9,215 nt of DNA from an uncultured Desulfobulbus sp. (lineage in GTDB: Bacteria; Desulfobacterota; Desulfobulbia; Desulfobulbales; Desulfobulbaceae): assembly GCA_946539945.1 (NCBI GenBank), contig CAMNHX010000034.1, positions 1-9,215 of the forward strand. Direction: 5' to 3'. The notes under the pieces were generated by a model that made no database searches, was not told where the DNA came from, and saw only the letters and a program-made list of their open reading frames with translations. Of this stretch, positions 1 through 6,928 are shown one piece after another; positions within the stretch are counted from its first letter, which is position 1; each line of letters begins with the position of its first letter. Position numbers and translations under genes: made by a program.

Positions 1-591
1 TTGTTTATATGTATATCCTTGATCATGACGATTTTTAAAACTCATAGATTGATGGTTAAATGAGGCATTACTCGATGTTATAGCTGTTCTGCAGAATGCA
101 ACATCTAATAGATCTCTTATTATCCCAGTTTCTAAATCTATTCTACTGCGGAGTACCTTCAGTGCAGATAGTGATGATGAATTCCACCACCGTTCAATAT
201 TAAACAATGGCGGCTCCCATAATTTATCTGAAATTCTATTCTTGAAAGCATATGAATATATTTCTTGAGCACAAGATATAGCACTCAAACACTGCAACTC
301 ATTGTAACATCTTGTTTTAACGCTAGCAAACCAGACAAGAAATGGATTAATATCTCTAGCATATACATCCATTCCGAGACTCATAGCTGCCAACACCGTC
401 GTTCCTGAACCAGAAAAAGGTTCAATGATCCGACTCCCCGCCGGGAGACAAGATAATCTATCCCGTACTAAACGAGCGGAGTAAGCTGGTGTCAACCGCA
501 ACCACCCATATCGACCATTATTAATATTTGCCTTGAACGTTAATTCAGATTTAGAACGAGTGATTTCTGGAAATAATATTTTTTGATACAT
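1..591 (-). CDS. DNA methyltransferase of a restriction-modification system (N-terminal 197 residues, cut by window edge)
   Basis: This frame is open from an ATG at 589-591 to the left edge and has no stop in the window. Visible residues include a motif I, EPFSGSGTT (residues 57-65), the S-adenosylmethionine-binding loop of amino-methyltransferases. It is followed by an acidic residue in RDINPF (D80), as expected for motif II. Residues 25-45 (NGRYGWLRLTPAYS and onward) fit the motif X region ahead of motif I. Further on are WEPPLFNIERWW (125-136) and SSNASFNHQSMSF (173-185). The catalytic (D/N/S)PP(Y/F) motif is not seen and should lie beyond the edge, so I cannot tell N6-adenine from N4-cytosine methylation. 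The start codon shares its A with the stop of the upstream putative endonuclease gene (TAATG), which suggests translational coupling. The DNA is AT-rich compared with the genes to the right. The role, protecting host sites against the partner nuclease, is inferred from pairing. The family call is firm; the target site is unknown. Confidence 0.88.
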   Translation of the reverse strand, partial: MYQKILFPEITRSKSELTFKANINNGRYGWLRLTPAYSARLVRDRLSCLPAGSRIIEPFSGSGTTVLAAMSLGMDVYARDINPFLVWFASVKTRCYNELQCLSAISCAQEIYSYAFKNRISDKLWEPPLFNIERWWNSSSLSALKVLRSRIDLETGIIRDLLDVAFCRTAITSSNASFNHQSMSFKNRHDQGYTYKQ

Positions 592-1400
592 TAATTCGGT
601 ATCTCAATTATATTTTTAATAATATTACCAATTTCACTACGAAGAACTTCCGAGTTTCTTTCAAAAAAACCTGCCAAATCATAACCAATTACATTTTTAA
701 AAAAGGCGTATGTTGAAATATGTGGATCATTATCAAGATTTCCTCTTAACACAAGAAGATTTCCATTTTTATAGCGATTATATACAGTATTATTAACTTG
801 ATTACTCATAACCATCATGGTCATAAGATATCCTGCTCCTAGTGCATTTGCTGAATTTTCAAGGTCTGCGTTTTGTCTTTTCGAATCGGCACTTTTATAC
901 CCTTCACGAATTTCGAAGACCACTCCGTTAAGAAAAGCTTTAATATCAAGACGTTTTTTTGCGCCAACAAGCCATAATTCAACTCGTTTACGAGCAAAAT
1001 CGTTATCAATATCTACTAGTCGAATTCGTGAGTCAAGTTTTCTTTCTTTGTTTTTTCCATCATCAGTTATGTGCTTATACCCCCAATTAACCTGTTCATC
1101 ATTAAGATGGAAAGTATTTTTTAAAACTGTCTTTGCAAGTCTTTCAACACCTATTCCAAGTTGTCTATATAAAGATGTCATACCCCCTGCTGCTTTGTGT
1201 ATTGCGAAAAGTGATGGTGTATCAAAGCCAACCCAATGATATAATGGATCTTCACCATATAGGGAAATAAATCCTTGAACATCTACTTGTTCATCACCTC
1301 CCATTTTAGGGGTGTAGTTCAGACATGTGCGAATTGGTCTTAAAAGTATCTCTCGATACTCCTCATCATATCTTATAGCTTGTTGTTCCATCTCAATCAT
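591..1400 (-). CDS. putative type II restriction endonuclease, 269 aa
   Basis: I do not recognise a named enzyme. The call rests on the direct coupling to a DNA methyltransferase (stop and start share one base) and on a central block that looks like a nuclease core. Residues 139-182 contain a predicted strand RVELWLVG, then D152, a hydrophobic strand ending in E163 (GVVFEIREGYKS), and the charged run ADSKRQNAD. This resembles a PD-(D/E)xK arrangement of an acidic residue, then an acidic residue on a beta strand. However, the position two after E163 is R165, not lysine; K169 or K174 might take its place. There is no signal peptide or membrane segment. Length fits a stand-alone type II enzyme. 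Two starts are possible: ATG at 1400 or the fourth codon at 1391 (ATG 1389-1391). The second has an AGG about 9 nt upstream, while the first has AGG directly against it. The gene is AT-rich, unlike the housekeeping genes beside it. It could instead be another nuclease type or an accessory protein of the methyltransferase. Confidence 0.62.
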   Translation of the reverse strand: MIEMEQQAIRYDEEYREILLRPIRTCLNYTPKMGGDEQVDVQGFISLYGEDPLYHWVGFDTPSLFAIHKAAGGMTSLYRQLGIGVERLAKTVLKNTFHLNDEQVNWGYKHITDDGKNKERKLDSRIRLVDIDNDFARKRVELWLVGAKKRLDIKAFLNGVVFEIREGYKSADSKRQNADLENSANALGAGYLMTMMVMSNQVNNTVYNRYKNGNLLVLRGNLDNDPHISTYAFFKNVIGYDLAGFFERNSEVLRSEIGNIIKNIIEIPN

Positions 1401-1491
1401 CCTATCTAATAAAAGTTAGATCGGTTCCGTTTTGTCTTTTTACTCTTTTTATCGCTTTGCTGGAAAGTCATTTTGCTCCGTTCAGCATGGC

Positions 1492-1520
1492 ATATAAAGT
1501 GAAAACGGAAACGCTCTAAA
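1492..1520 (-). promoter_or_regulatory. candidate promoter of the restriction-modification operon
   Basis: Reading the minus strand, TTTAGA (1515-1520) and TTATAT (1492-1497) are separated by exactly 17 nt and could serve as -35 and -10 boxes, about 90 nt ahead of the endonuclease gene. The match to the sigma-70 consensus is only 4/6 and 3/6, in AT-rich DNA where chance matches are common. The spacer contains one copy of a 9-bp inverted repeat (AAAACGGAA, 1502-1510) whose partner lies at 1425-1433. Confidence 0.28.
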
Positions 1521-1561
1521 TGGCTACTTCGCAAATACAACTATGCAGAATCCCATCTGAA

Positions 1562-1602
1562 TAAAAATCCCACTGTAGTCAGAGCCGCCTCCTTACTCGT
1601 GG
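1562..1602 (-). terminator. possible imperfect terminator after rseP
   Basis: On the minus strand, 19 nt past the rseP stop, CCAC pairs with GTGG, AGT with ACT and GAG with CTC around a short loop, with small bulges between the helices. A T-rich tail (ATTTTTA, 1562-1568) follows. The stem is interrupted, so it would be a weak terminator. It would separate the housekeeping operon from the restriction-modification genes. Confidence 0.25.
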
Positions 1603-1620
1603 CGCTTTCCAGGGCCAGAA

Positions 1621-2739
1621 TCAGGAGGCTATCCATCGCTTTATCAGATGGGCAATGTCATTGTAAAAGACAAAGAGCATGAGCGCGACCAGGAGCGCAA
1701 TGCCGATTTTTTGCCCAATATCCATGACGCGCTCACTGGCTGGCTTGCCGCGCAGCATCTCAAAGGAGAGAAAGGCCAGATGCCCCCCGTCCAGAACCGG
1801 CACAGGCAAAAGGTTGAGCACACCCAGGCCAACGCTCAAAATGCCCATGAAATCCAGAAACTTCTTCAGACCAGCCCTCATGCGTTCGCCTGCAAACTCT
1901 GCAATGCGGATCGGTCCGCCCATGTTACTGGCAGAAACACGGCCTTGCGCCATCTTGACCAGAACCTTGGCGTTCAGATAGGTCAGCCTCCAGGTGTACT
2001 GCAGGGCAGCCACAGCGCATTGCCCAACAGAAGCCTTTTCATAGGACTCTTTCCAGCCAATGGTAATGCCCAGCATATAGCGCTTTGGCCCTACTTCTTC
2101 ACCCAGCAGGTCACGTTCCGGTTGCAATTCAGGCGTGACGCGGAACTGTAGCTGCTCTTCGCCCCGCCGGACATCCAGAACCAAGGTCTTGCCCTCGCTG
2201 TTTTGGGCCTGTTCGCCGATCTGCTTCCAGGAAGTGATCGGCTGACCGTTGATAGCCACAATGGTATCGCCTGCCCTGATACCCGCCCGTTCCGCTGGCG
2301 TATCAGGCATGACCGCGCCAATCAGGCCATTTTCCACAGGCTCGCCCGCAGGTATGCCAACCAGTACGAAAAGTCCGAAAAACAGCAGAACCGCAAAGGC
2401 CAGGTTAAAAAAAGGTCCGGCAAAAACCACCAGAAAACGCTGCCACGCTGGTCTGTGGGAAAAGGAGTAGGCCCGGTCTTTTTCCGGGATTTCCTCGCCG
2501 CCAGCCTCTTCACCGTACATTTTTACGTAGCCGCCCAGAGGGAAGGCGCTGAGCAGGTATTCGGTCTCGCCCCAGCGCCAGCCCGCAAGCTTGTTGCCAA
2601 AACCCAGGGAGAACTTCAGAACCCGGATGCCAAAAGCCTTGGCTGTGATGAAATGACCGAATTCGTGGACAAAGATCAGGATGCCCAGAACAATGATAAA
2701 GGCAAGAAGCGAGATGAAAAAGGAGCCAAAGATGTTCAT
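1621..2739 (-). CDS. rseP: RseP-type site-2 intramembrane zinc metalloprotease, 372 aa
   Basis: This membrane protease cuts substrates within the bilayer; in E. coli it cleaves anti-sigma factor RseA to release the envelope-stress sigma factor. The sequence shows an N-terminal membrane helix (about 7-24) containing the zinc site HEFGH (25-29). A second core segment is FAGPFFNLAFAVLLFFGLFVLVG (106-128). One PDZ domain follows (about 135-205: GAVMPDTPAERAGIRAGD, then INGQPITSW). The C-terminal catalytic helix carries NLLPVPVLDGGH (309-320), whose aspartate D317 is the third zinc ligand, and a final membrane helix sits near 345-360. The reading frame stays open upstream into dxr, but the ATG at 2737-2739 puts the first helix at the usual position right at the N terminus. 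No Shine-Dalgarno sequence is visible before it. It lies 145 bp after dxr and is last in the envelope block. A single PDZ domain is seen, where E. coli RseP has two. Confidence 0.95.
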   Translation of the reverse strand: MNIFGSFFISLLAFIIVLGILIFVHEFGHFITAKAFGIRVLKFSLGFGNKLAGWRWGETEYLLSAFPLGGYVKMYGEEAGGEEIPEKDRAYSFSHRPAWQRFLVVFAGPFFNLAFAVLLFFGLFVLVGIPAGEPVENGLIGAVMPDTPAERAGIRAGDTIVAINGQPITSWKQIGEQAQNSEGKTLVLDVRRGEEQLQFRVTPELQPERDLLGEEVGPKRYMLGITIGWKESYEKASVGQCAVAALQYTWRLTYLNAKVLVKMAQGRVSASNMGGPIRIAEFAGERMRAGLKKFLDFMGILSVGLGVLNLLPVPVLDGGHLAFLSFEMLRGKPASERVMDIGQKIGIALLVALMLFVFYNDIAHLIKRWIAS

Positions 2740-2840
2740 GCGTGCAAACAGGGAAAGAGAGAAAAGGGGAGACAAACTGCTGGCAAGAGGCGACTTTGCA
2801 GCACGGTACAAGCCCATCCCATGGTTTTCATGGTTTTTTA

Positions 2841-2874
2841 CGGGATGCTTCAGCGCTTCAGAATGACAAGGTGG
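2841..2874. repeat. possible dispersed intergenic repeat fragment
   Basis: In the dxr-rseP spacer the minus strand reads CCACCTTGTCATTCTGAAGC followed by a second GCTGAAGC. From memory it resembles a short intergenic element found in many copies in unrelated bacterial genomes (core TGTCATTCTGAGCG). It contains two adjacent GCTTCAG copies on the plus strand. Only one copy is present in this window, so repeat status cannot be shown here. The rest of the 145-bp spacer holds two near-identical ATGGTTTT units (2821-2836) and no recognisable promoter. Confidence 0.3.
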
Positions 2875-2884
2875 TGTGAACCTT

Positions 2885-4060
2885 TCACAGTTCAAGCTGG
2901 TCCAGCAGGCGCTGCGCCTCCTGCCGCGCCCAGAGGTCAGCTGCCAGTATCGCTTCAAGGGACAGGGCCTGATCCGGGCTTTGCCGGGCCTGCCAGTGTG
3001 TCAGGGTATCTGCCACCAGCGCGACAATGTTGGGGAAGCGAATTTGTCCGTTCAGAAAGGCGGCAACCGCGACCTCATTGGCAGCATTCAAAACCGCTGG
3101 ACAAAAAGCGCCTGCCTCGAGCGCACCACGCGCCAGTTGCAGCGCTGGAAAACGCACATGATCCGGCGCGAAAAACTCCAGCCCTTGGTGCGCTGTCAAA
3201 TCCAAGGGCGGCATGGACAGGGGCAAACGTTCAGGCCAGCTCAAGGCGCAGGCAATGGGCAAGCGCATATCCGGCAGGCCCAGCTGCGCGACCACTGAAC
3301 CATCCTGGAACTCCACCAGGGAATGCACAATGGACTGCGGATGGACCAGAACCTCAATCTGTTCAGGCGGCACGTCAAAGAGCCAGCGGGCCTCGATGAC
3401 TTCAAGCCCCTTGTTCATCATGGTGGCAGAGTCAATGGTGATCTTTTTGCCCATTGACCAGTTGGGATGCGCCAGCGCCGCTTCAGGACTCACCTGTTCC
3501 AACTCGGCTGCGGACAGGGTGCGAAAGGGGCCGCCTGATGCGGTCAGAAGCAGACGGCGCAGATCCTGGCGTCGCCCTGCGCCCAGGGCCTGAAAGATTG
3601 CGCTGTGTTCGGAGTCAATGGGCAAAAGCCGCACCCCGCAACGCGCCACTTCGGCCATAACCAGAGCGCCGGCCATGACCAGGGTTTCCTTGTTGGCCAG
3701 TCCAATATCCTTGCCTGCCCGGATGGCAGCCAAAGTCGGCTTGAGACCAATCGCGCCCACCACGGCAGTCACGGTCATATCTGCTGCAGCAAGCGTTGCC
3801 GCCTCGAGCAGCCCCTCCTCACCCCAGACAATGCGGGTGGAACAGGAAGCAGGCAAGAGCGCTCGCAAGCGCTCTGCCAGTGCCGCATCCGCCACGCTTG
3901 CCAGTTCAGGCGAAAACTCCTGAACCTGTTGGGCCAGGAGTTCCACGTTGCAACCCGCAGCCAGCGCATGGAGACGGAAATGATCCGGGAACTGGCGCAC
4001 TACCTCGCAGACGTTGCGGCCAATGGACCCGGTTGATCCCAGAAGAGCCAGTCCTTTCAC
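2885..4060 (-). CDS. dxr: 1-deoxy-D-xylulose 5-phosphate reductoisomerase, 391 aa
   Basis: This enzyme converts 1-deoxy-D-xylulose 5-phosphate to 2-C-methyl-D-erythritol 4-phosphate with NADPH, the committed step of the MEP isoprenoid pathway, in the cytoplasm. The N terminus has the NADPH-binding loop GSTGSIG (8-14). LANKETLVMAG (121-131) and PIDSEHSAIFQ (147-157) follow; D149 and E151 are the expected metal ligands. ASGGPF (174-179), SMGKKITIDSATMMNKGLEVIEA (202-224) with the third ligand E220, and HPQSIVHSLVEFQDGS (240-255) are all present. The C-terminal region includes NAANEVAVAAFL. Length matches the family. The start is GTG (4058-4060), and GTGA overlaps the cdsA stop by 4 nt, so the two are probably translationally coupled. 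Its product feeds the isoprenoid chain built by UppS, encoded two genes upstream. Confidence 0.97.
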   Translation of the reverse strand: MKGLALLGSTGSIGRNVCEVVRQFPDHFRLHALAAGCNVELLAQQVQEFSPELASVADAALAERLRALLPASCSTRIVWGEEGLLEAATLAAADMTVTAVVGAIGLKPTLAAIRAGKDIGLANKETLVMAGALVMAEVARCGVRLLPIDSEHSAIFQALGAGRRQDLRRLLLTASGGPFRTLSAAELEQVSPEAALAHPNWSMGKKITIDSATMMNKGLEVIEARWLFDVPPEQIEVLVHPQSIVHSLVEFQDGSVVAQLGLPDMRLPIACALSWPERLPLSMPPLDLTAHQGLEFFAPDHVRFPALQLARGALEAGAFCPAVLNAANEVAVAAFLNGQIRFPNIVALVADTLTHWQARQSPDQALSLEAILAADLWARQEAQRLLDQLEL

Positions 4061-4860
4061 AGCAGCCCCTGCACAGAGAGAAAGGTGTAGAGGGCAGGCG
4101 CGGTCAAAAGCAGACTGTCAACGCGATCCAGAATCCCTCCGTGTCCGGCCAAGAGTGTGCCAGAGTCTTTTACCCCGCAGGCACGCTTGAGCAGGGATTC
4201 TGTCAGATCACCTGCAATGCCCACCAGGACCAGCACAGTGGCGACCAGAACCAGCAGACCCAGGGCAAGCGGTCCGCCAAAGAGCGTATGCACCAGAACC
4301 GCTGCTGCCACGCCGCACAGCAGCCCGCCAAAAACCCCCTCCTGGGTTTTCTTGGGGCTGATAAGCGGAAAGACCTTGCGTTTGCCCCAAGTCCTGCCCA
4401 CATAGTAGGCCCCTGTATCTGAACCTGCGGTAATCGCAACTAGCAGCACCAGCCAGAGGCTCTTGTGGGGCGCAAAGGTCAGCAAAACCAGAAAGGCGCT
4501 ACACAGACCCACATACAGCACTGCCAGACAGCCCACGCCCAGGAACTGCACGATGTTTTCGTCTGAACCTTCTGTGCCGTAACGCGCCATAGCCAAAAAG
4601 GCCAAGAGAACCAGAGAGGCAAAGAGTCCGCACAGAACCAGCCTTGTCTGTCCACTCAGGGCAGCCGCCACCGGCAGAGCCGCGCAAACCGTGCCGTATC
4701 CGCGCAAAGTGCGAGACCAGGTGGGCGCAACCATGCGGAAGTACTCATCCAGCCCGATACAGGTGAGAGCCAGCAAAAGACAACCCAGGACCAGGGAAGG
4801 ACCAAAGGCCAGAAGCAGCCAGGTCACTGCCATAATCAGGCCGGGAATCACACGGTTCAT
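4057..4860 (-). CDS. cdsA: phosphatidate cytidylyltransferase (CDP-diacylglycerol synthase), 267 aa
   Basis: This integral membrane enzyme makes CDP-diacylglycerol from phosphatidic acid and CTP, the branch-point precursor of bacterial phospholipids. Several hydrophobic segments are visible (roughly 5-35, 55-70, 73-92, 105-130, 135-147, 175-216). GSDTGAYYVGRTWGKRK (146-162) and SPKKTQEGVFGG (168-179) are typical of the family. The C-terminal signature lies at 218-248: GDLTES, KRACGVKD, then GHGGILDRVDS. One deviation is A238, where the published family signature has proline or glycine before the x-His-Gly-Gly. The ATG at 4858-4860 overlaps the uppS stop (ATGA), and its own stop overlaps the dxr start. 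These 4-nt overlaps on both sides suggest a tightly coupled envelope operon. Confidence 0.95.
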   Translation of the reverse strand: MNRVIPGLIMAVTWLLLAFGPSLVLGCLLLALTCIGLDEYFRMVAPTWSRTLRGYGTVCAALPVAAALSGQTRLVLCGLFASLVLLAFLAMARYGTEGSDENIVQFLGVGCLAVLYVGLCSAFLVLLTFAPHKSLWLVLLVAITAGSDTGAYYVGRTWGKRKVFPLISPKKTQEGVFGGLLCGVAAAVLVHTLFGGPLALGLLVLVATVLVLVGIAGDLTESLLKRACGVKDSGTLLAGHGGILDRVDSLLLTAPALYTFLSVQGLL

Positions 4861-5606
4861 GCTTGTCCTCCAGCCTGCACCTGTTCACCAGTCCTGCCAA
4901 AGCGACGTTGCCGGGCATTGTAGGCGCGGATGGCCTCGATAAGCTCGTCCCGACCAAAATCAGGCCATTTGACCTCTGTAAAGTACAGTTCAGCGTAGGA
5001 AAGTTGCCAAAGGAGAAAGTTGGACAGGCGGCACTCGCCGCCTGTGCGGATCAGGAGATCCGGATCAGGCTGGGGAGCGCTGTACAGCTCCCGGACAAAA
5101 TGCGCCTCTTCAATGTCTGCCCAGTGCAGGCTTTTCTCTTCGCAGGCCCGGGCCAGAGTCTGCACTGCCCGCAGGATTTCTGCCCGGCTGCCGTAATTCA
5201 GCGCCAGATTCAGGTTCATGCCTGTGCAGTGCGCGGTTTTCGCCATCGTCTCTTCCAGGATGACGCGCACGTCCTTGGGCAGTTGCTCGGCATCGCCCAG
5301 ACAGTGAAGGCGGATTTCGTTGCGCAACATCCGTTGCAGCTCGGACTTGAGATAGTTCTGTAAGAGCGCCATCAGACCGCTGACCTCGCTTGCCGGGCGC
5401 TGCCAGTTTTCCGTGGAAAAGGCGTACAAGGTCAGATGGCGCACACCCAAAGAACGGGCGGCCTCCACAATGGTCTGCACCGCCTTGACCCCGGCCCGGT
5501 GTCCAAAAAGGCGCAACTGGCCACGCTCCGTGGCCCAACGCCCATTGCCGTCCATAATGATGGCAATGTGGCTAGGAATGACCAGCTCTTTGCTGTCCAT
5601 ACTCAT
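4857..5606 (-). CDS. uppS: undecaprenyl diphosphate synthase (cis-prenyltransferase), 249 aa
   Basis: The enzyme adds isopentenyl units in cis to farnesyl diphosphate to give undecaprenyl diphosphate, the lipid carrier for peptidoglycan and surface polysaccharides. Residues 13-24 (HIAIIMDGNGRW) hold the diphosphate-binding loop with D19, matching the catalytic aspartate of the family. TLYAFSTENWQRP (59-71), NLALNYGSRAEI (133-144), then PDPDLLIRTGGECRLSNFLLW (180-200) and ELYF with WPDF close the active site. Length is near that of the E. coli enzyme. I chose the ATG at 5604-5606. A GTG at 5627, overlapping the frr stop as GTGA, would add seven hydrophobic residues. Neither start has a good ribosome-binding site, so coupling to the end of frr translation is likely in both cases. 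Its precursors depend on dxr, two genes downstream. Confidence 0.95.
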   Translation of the reverse strand: MSMDSKELVIPSHIAIIMDGNGRWATERGQLRLFGHRAGVKAVQTIVEAARSLGVRHLTLYAFSTENWQRPASEVSGLMALLQNYLKSELQRMLRNEIRLHCLGDAEQLPKDVRVILEETMAKTAHCTGMNLNLALNYGSRAEILRAVQTLARACEEKSLHWADIEEAHFVRELYSAPQPDPDLLIRTGGECRLSNFLLWQLSYAELYFTEVKWPDFGRDELIEAIRAYNARQRRFGRTGEQVQAGGQA

Positions 5607-5623
5607 ATTGCACCAGAGGAGGA

Positions 5624-6175
5624 TCACACGGCCATGACTTCCTTCTCCTTGCTCTCCACAATGCTGTCAATCGTGCTGATGCAGGCATCGGTTGCCTTCT
5701 GGATCTCGTCCTGAAGGCGGTTCATGTCGTCCTCGGAAATTTCCTTGCTTTTTTTCTGCTTTTTCAGGGTGTCATTGGTATCGCGCCGCACGTTGCGCAC
5801 CGCCACCTTGTAGCTCTCACCGATCTTCTTCACCTGCTTGACCAACTCTGCGCGGCGCTCTCCAGTCAGGGGCGGGATGGTCAGACGCACGACGTGACCG
5901 TCGTTGGCAGGCGTCAGCCCCAGATCAGAGGCCAGAAGAGCCTTTTCAATCATGGGCAGCATCTTGGGATCCCAAGGTTTGATAGCGATCACGTTGTTTT
6001 CTGGAACAGTCATGGTCCCCACCTGGGCAAGCGGCATCTGGGAATCGTAGGCGTTGACCTTGATGCCGTCCAAAAGCGCCAGCGAGGCGCGACCAGTGCG
6101 GATCCGGGACAGTTCCCGCTTCAGCGCTTCCACGCTGCTCTCCATCTTTTTCTTGACCTCTGCAACTGCAACCAT
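5624..6175 (-). CDS. frr: ribosome recycling factor, 183 aa
   Basis: With EF-G, this factor splits the post-termination ribosome so that the subunits can be reused. The sequence shows the two-part family layout. A first helix (about 5-25) leads to RIRTGRAS (24-31). A beta-rich middle domain follows (about 33-103), with VPENNVIAIKPWDPKMLPMIEKAL and IPPLTGERR. Two long charged helices (about 105-182) contain KVAVRNVRRD (123-132) and a lysine-rich KKQKKSKEISEDD stretch. Length is typical. The frame is open to a TTG at 6205, but the ATG at 6173-6175 has a strong GGAGAG six nt upstream and gives the normal N terminus, so I use it. The gene begins 26 nt after pyrH and runs up to uppS. Confidence 0.97.
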   Translation of the reverse strand: MVAVAEVKKKMESSVEALKRELSRIRTGRASLALLDGIKVNAYDSQMPLAQVGTMTVPENNVIAIKPWDPKMLPMIEKALLASDLGLTPANDGHVVRLTIPPLTGERRAELVKQVKKIGESYKVAVRNVRRDTNDTLKKQKKSKEISEDDMNRLQDEIQKATDACISTIDSIVESKEKEVMAV

Positions 6176-6181
6176 TGTAGT

Positions 6182-6187
6182 CTCTCC
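6182..6187 (-). promoter_or_regulatory. Shine-Dalgarno site that fixes the frr start
   Basis: On the minus strand GGAGAG lies six nt before the ATG at 6173-6175. It sits inside the longer open frame that starts at TTG 6205, so it argues against that longer N terminus. Confidence 0.8.
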
Positions 6188-6201
6188 ACTCTGTACAAAT
6201 C

Positions 6202-6909
6202 TCAATTCTTGATCAGCGTGCCGATGTCCTCACCCTGCACAGCCTTGACGATGTTGCCCGGTTCCAGCATATTGAACACGAAGATGGGCAGTTTGTTCTC
6301 CCGGGCCAGGGAAATGCCTGCCGCATCCATGACCTGAAGGTTGTCACGCAAAACCGTGGTGTAATCCAGAGAAGGATAGCGCACAGCCTGCGGATTCTTC
6401 TCTGGGTCGTCATTGTACACGCCGTCAACCCGGGTGGCCTTCATCACCACGTCTGCCCGGATTTCCAAGGCGCGCAAGACTGCGGCTGTGTCGGTCGTGA
6501 AATAGGGGTTGCCCGTGCCAGCGGCAAAAATCACCACGTGTTTGCGTTCCAGATGCGCCACAGCCTTGACCCGTTCATACGGCTCACAGACGTTCATCAT
6601 GGCAATGGCTGACATGACCTGCGTCGGCACACCAACCTTTTGCAGACCGTCCTGCATGGCCAAGGAATTCATCACTGTGGCCAGCATACCCATACTGTCT
6701 GCGGCCCCCCTATCCATGCCGCCAGCCGCGCCAGCCACTCCCCGAAAGATATTGCCCGCGCCAATCACCAAGGCCAGCTGCACGCCGCTTTCGTGAATAG
6801 CCTTGATCTCTTGGGCGACAAAGCGCACCATGTCAATATTGATGCCATAGGCAGAGGAACCCATCAGGGCCTCGCCGCTGATTTTTAACAGAACACGCTG
6901 GTACTGCAT
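6202..6909 (-). CDS. pyrH: UMP kinase, 235 aa
   Basis: This cytoplasmic hexameric kinase phosphorylates UMP to UDP with ATP, a step in pyrimidine nucleotide supply, and belongs to the amino acid kinase fold. Visible motifs are LLKISGEAL (7-15), the phosphate-binding [10 protein letters not shown] (48-57), and the acidic [20 protein letters not shown] segment (65-84). [13 protein letters not shown] (131-143) forms the nucleotide and UMP region, and [13 protein letters not shown] (157-169) the ATP-binding loop. The length is normal. The ATG at 6907-6909 has GGAG eight nt upstream. A strong hairpin with a U tract sits only 20 nt before the start, so expression seems to need readthrough from tsf (see terminator and leader entries). 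Confidence 0.97.
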   Translation of the reverse strand: MQYQRVLLKISGEALMGSSAYGINIDMVRFVAQEIKAIHESGVQLALVIGAGNIFRGVAGAAGGMDRGAADSMGMLATVMNSLAMQDGLQKVGVPTQVMSAIAMMNVCEPYERVKAVAHLERKHVVIFAAGTGNPYFTTDTAAVLRALEIRADVVMKATRVDGVYNDDPEKNPQAVRYPSLDYTTVLRDNLQVMDAAGISLARENKLPIFVFNMLEPGNIVKAVQGEDIGTLIKN

Positions 6910-6928
6910 CAGGCTTGCTCCATGACGT

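Noticed and set aside
817..1239. Plus-strand open frame of 140 codons opposite the putative nuclease
   Set aside because: No ribosome-binding site or recognisable motif; the minus-strand frame is longer and coupled to the methyltransferase.
2876..2888. Palindrome GTGAA-CCT-TTCAC at the dxr stop codon
   Set aside because: Only 5 bp per arm and overlapping coding sequence, with no T tract, so it is not supported as a terminator or operator.
2740..2958. N-terminal extension of RseP by 73 residues
   Set aside because: It overlaps the end of dxr and crosses the spacer, and it would put a charged, non-conserved tail before the first catalytic membrane helix.
2203..3399. Long plus-strand open frame of 398 codons opposite rseP and dxr
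   Set aside because: It is antisense to two well-conserved genes, runs across their boundary, has no recognisable domain and is rich in Arg, Pro, Gln and Ala, as expected from a shadow frame in GC-rich DNA.
6176..6205. TTG start adding ten residues to ribosome recycling factor
   Set aside because: The strong Shine-Dalgarno site lies inside this extension and points to the ATG at 6175; the shorter protein has the family's normal N terminus.
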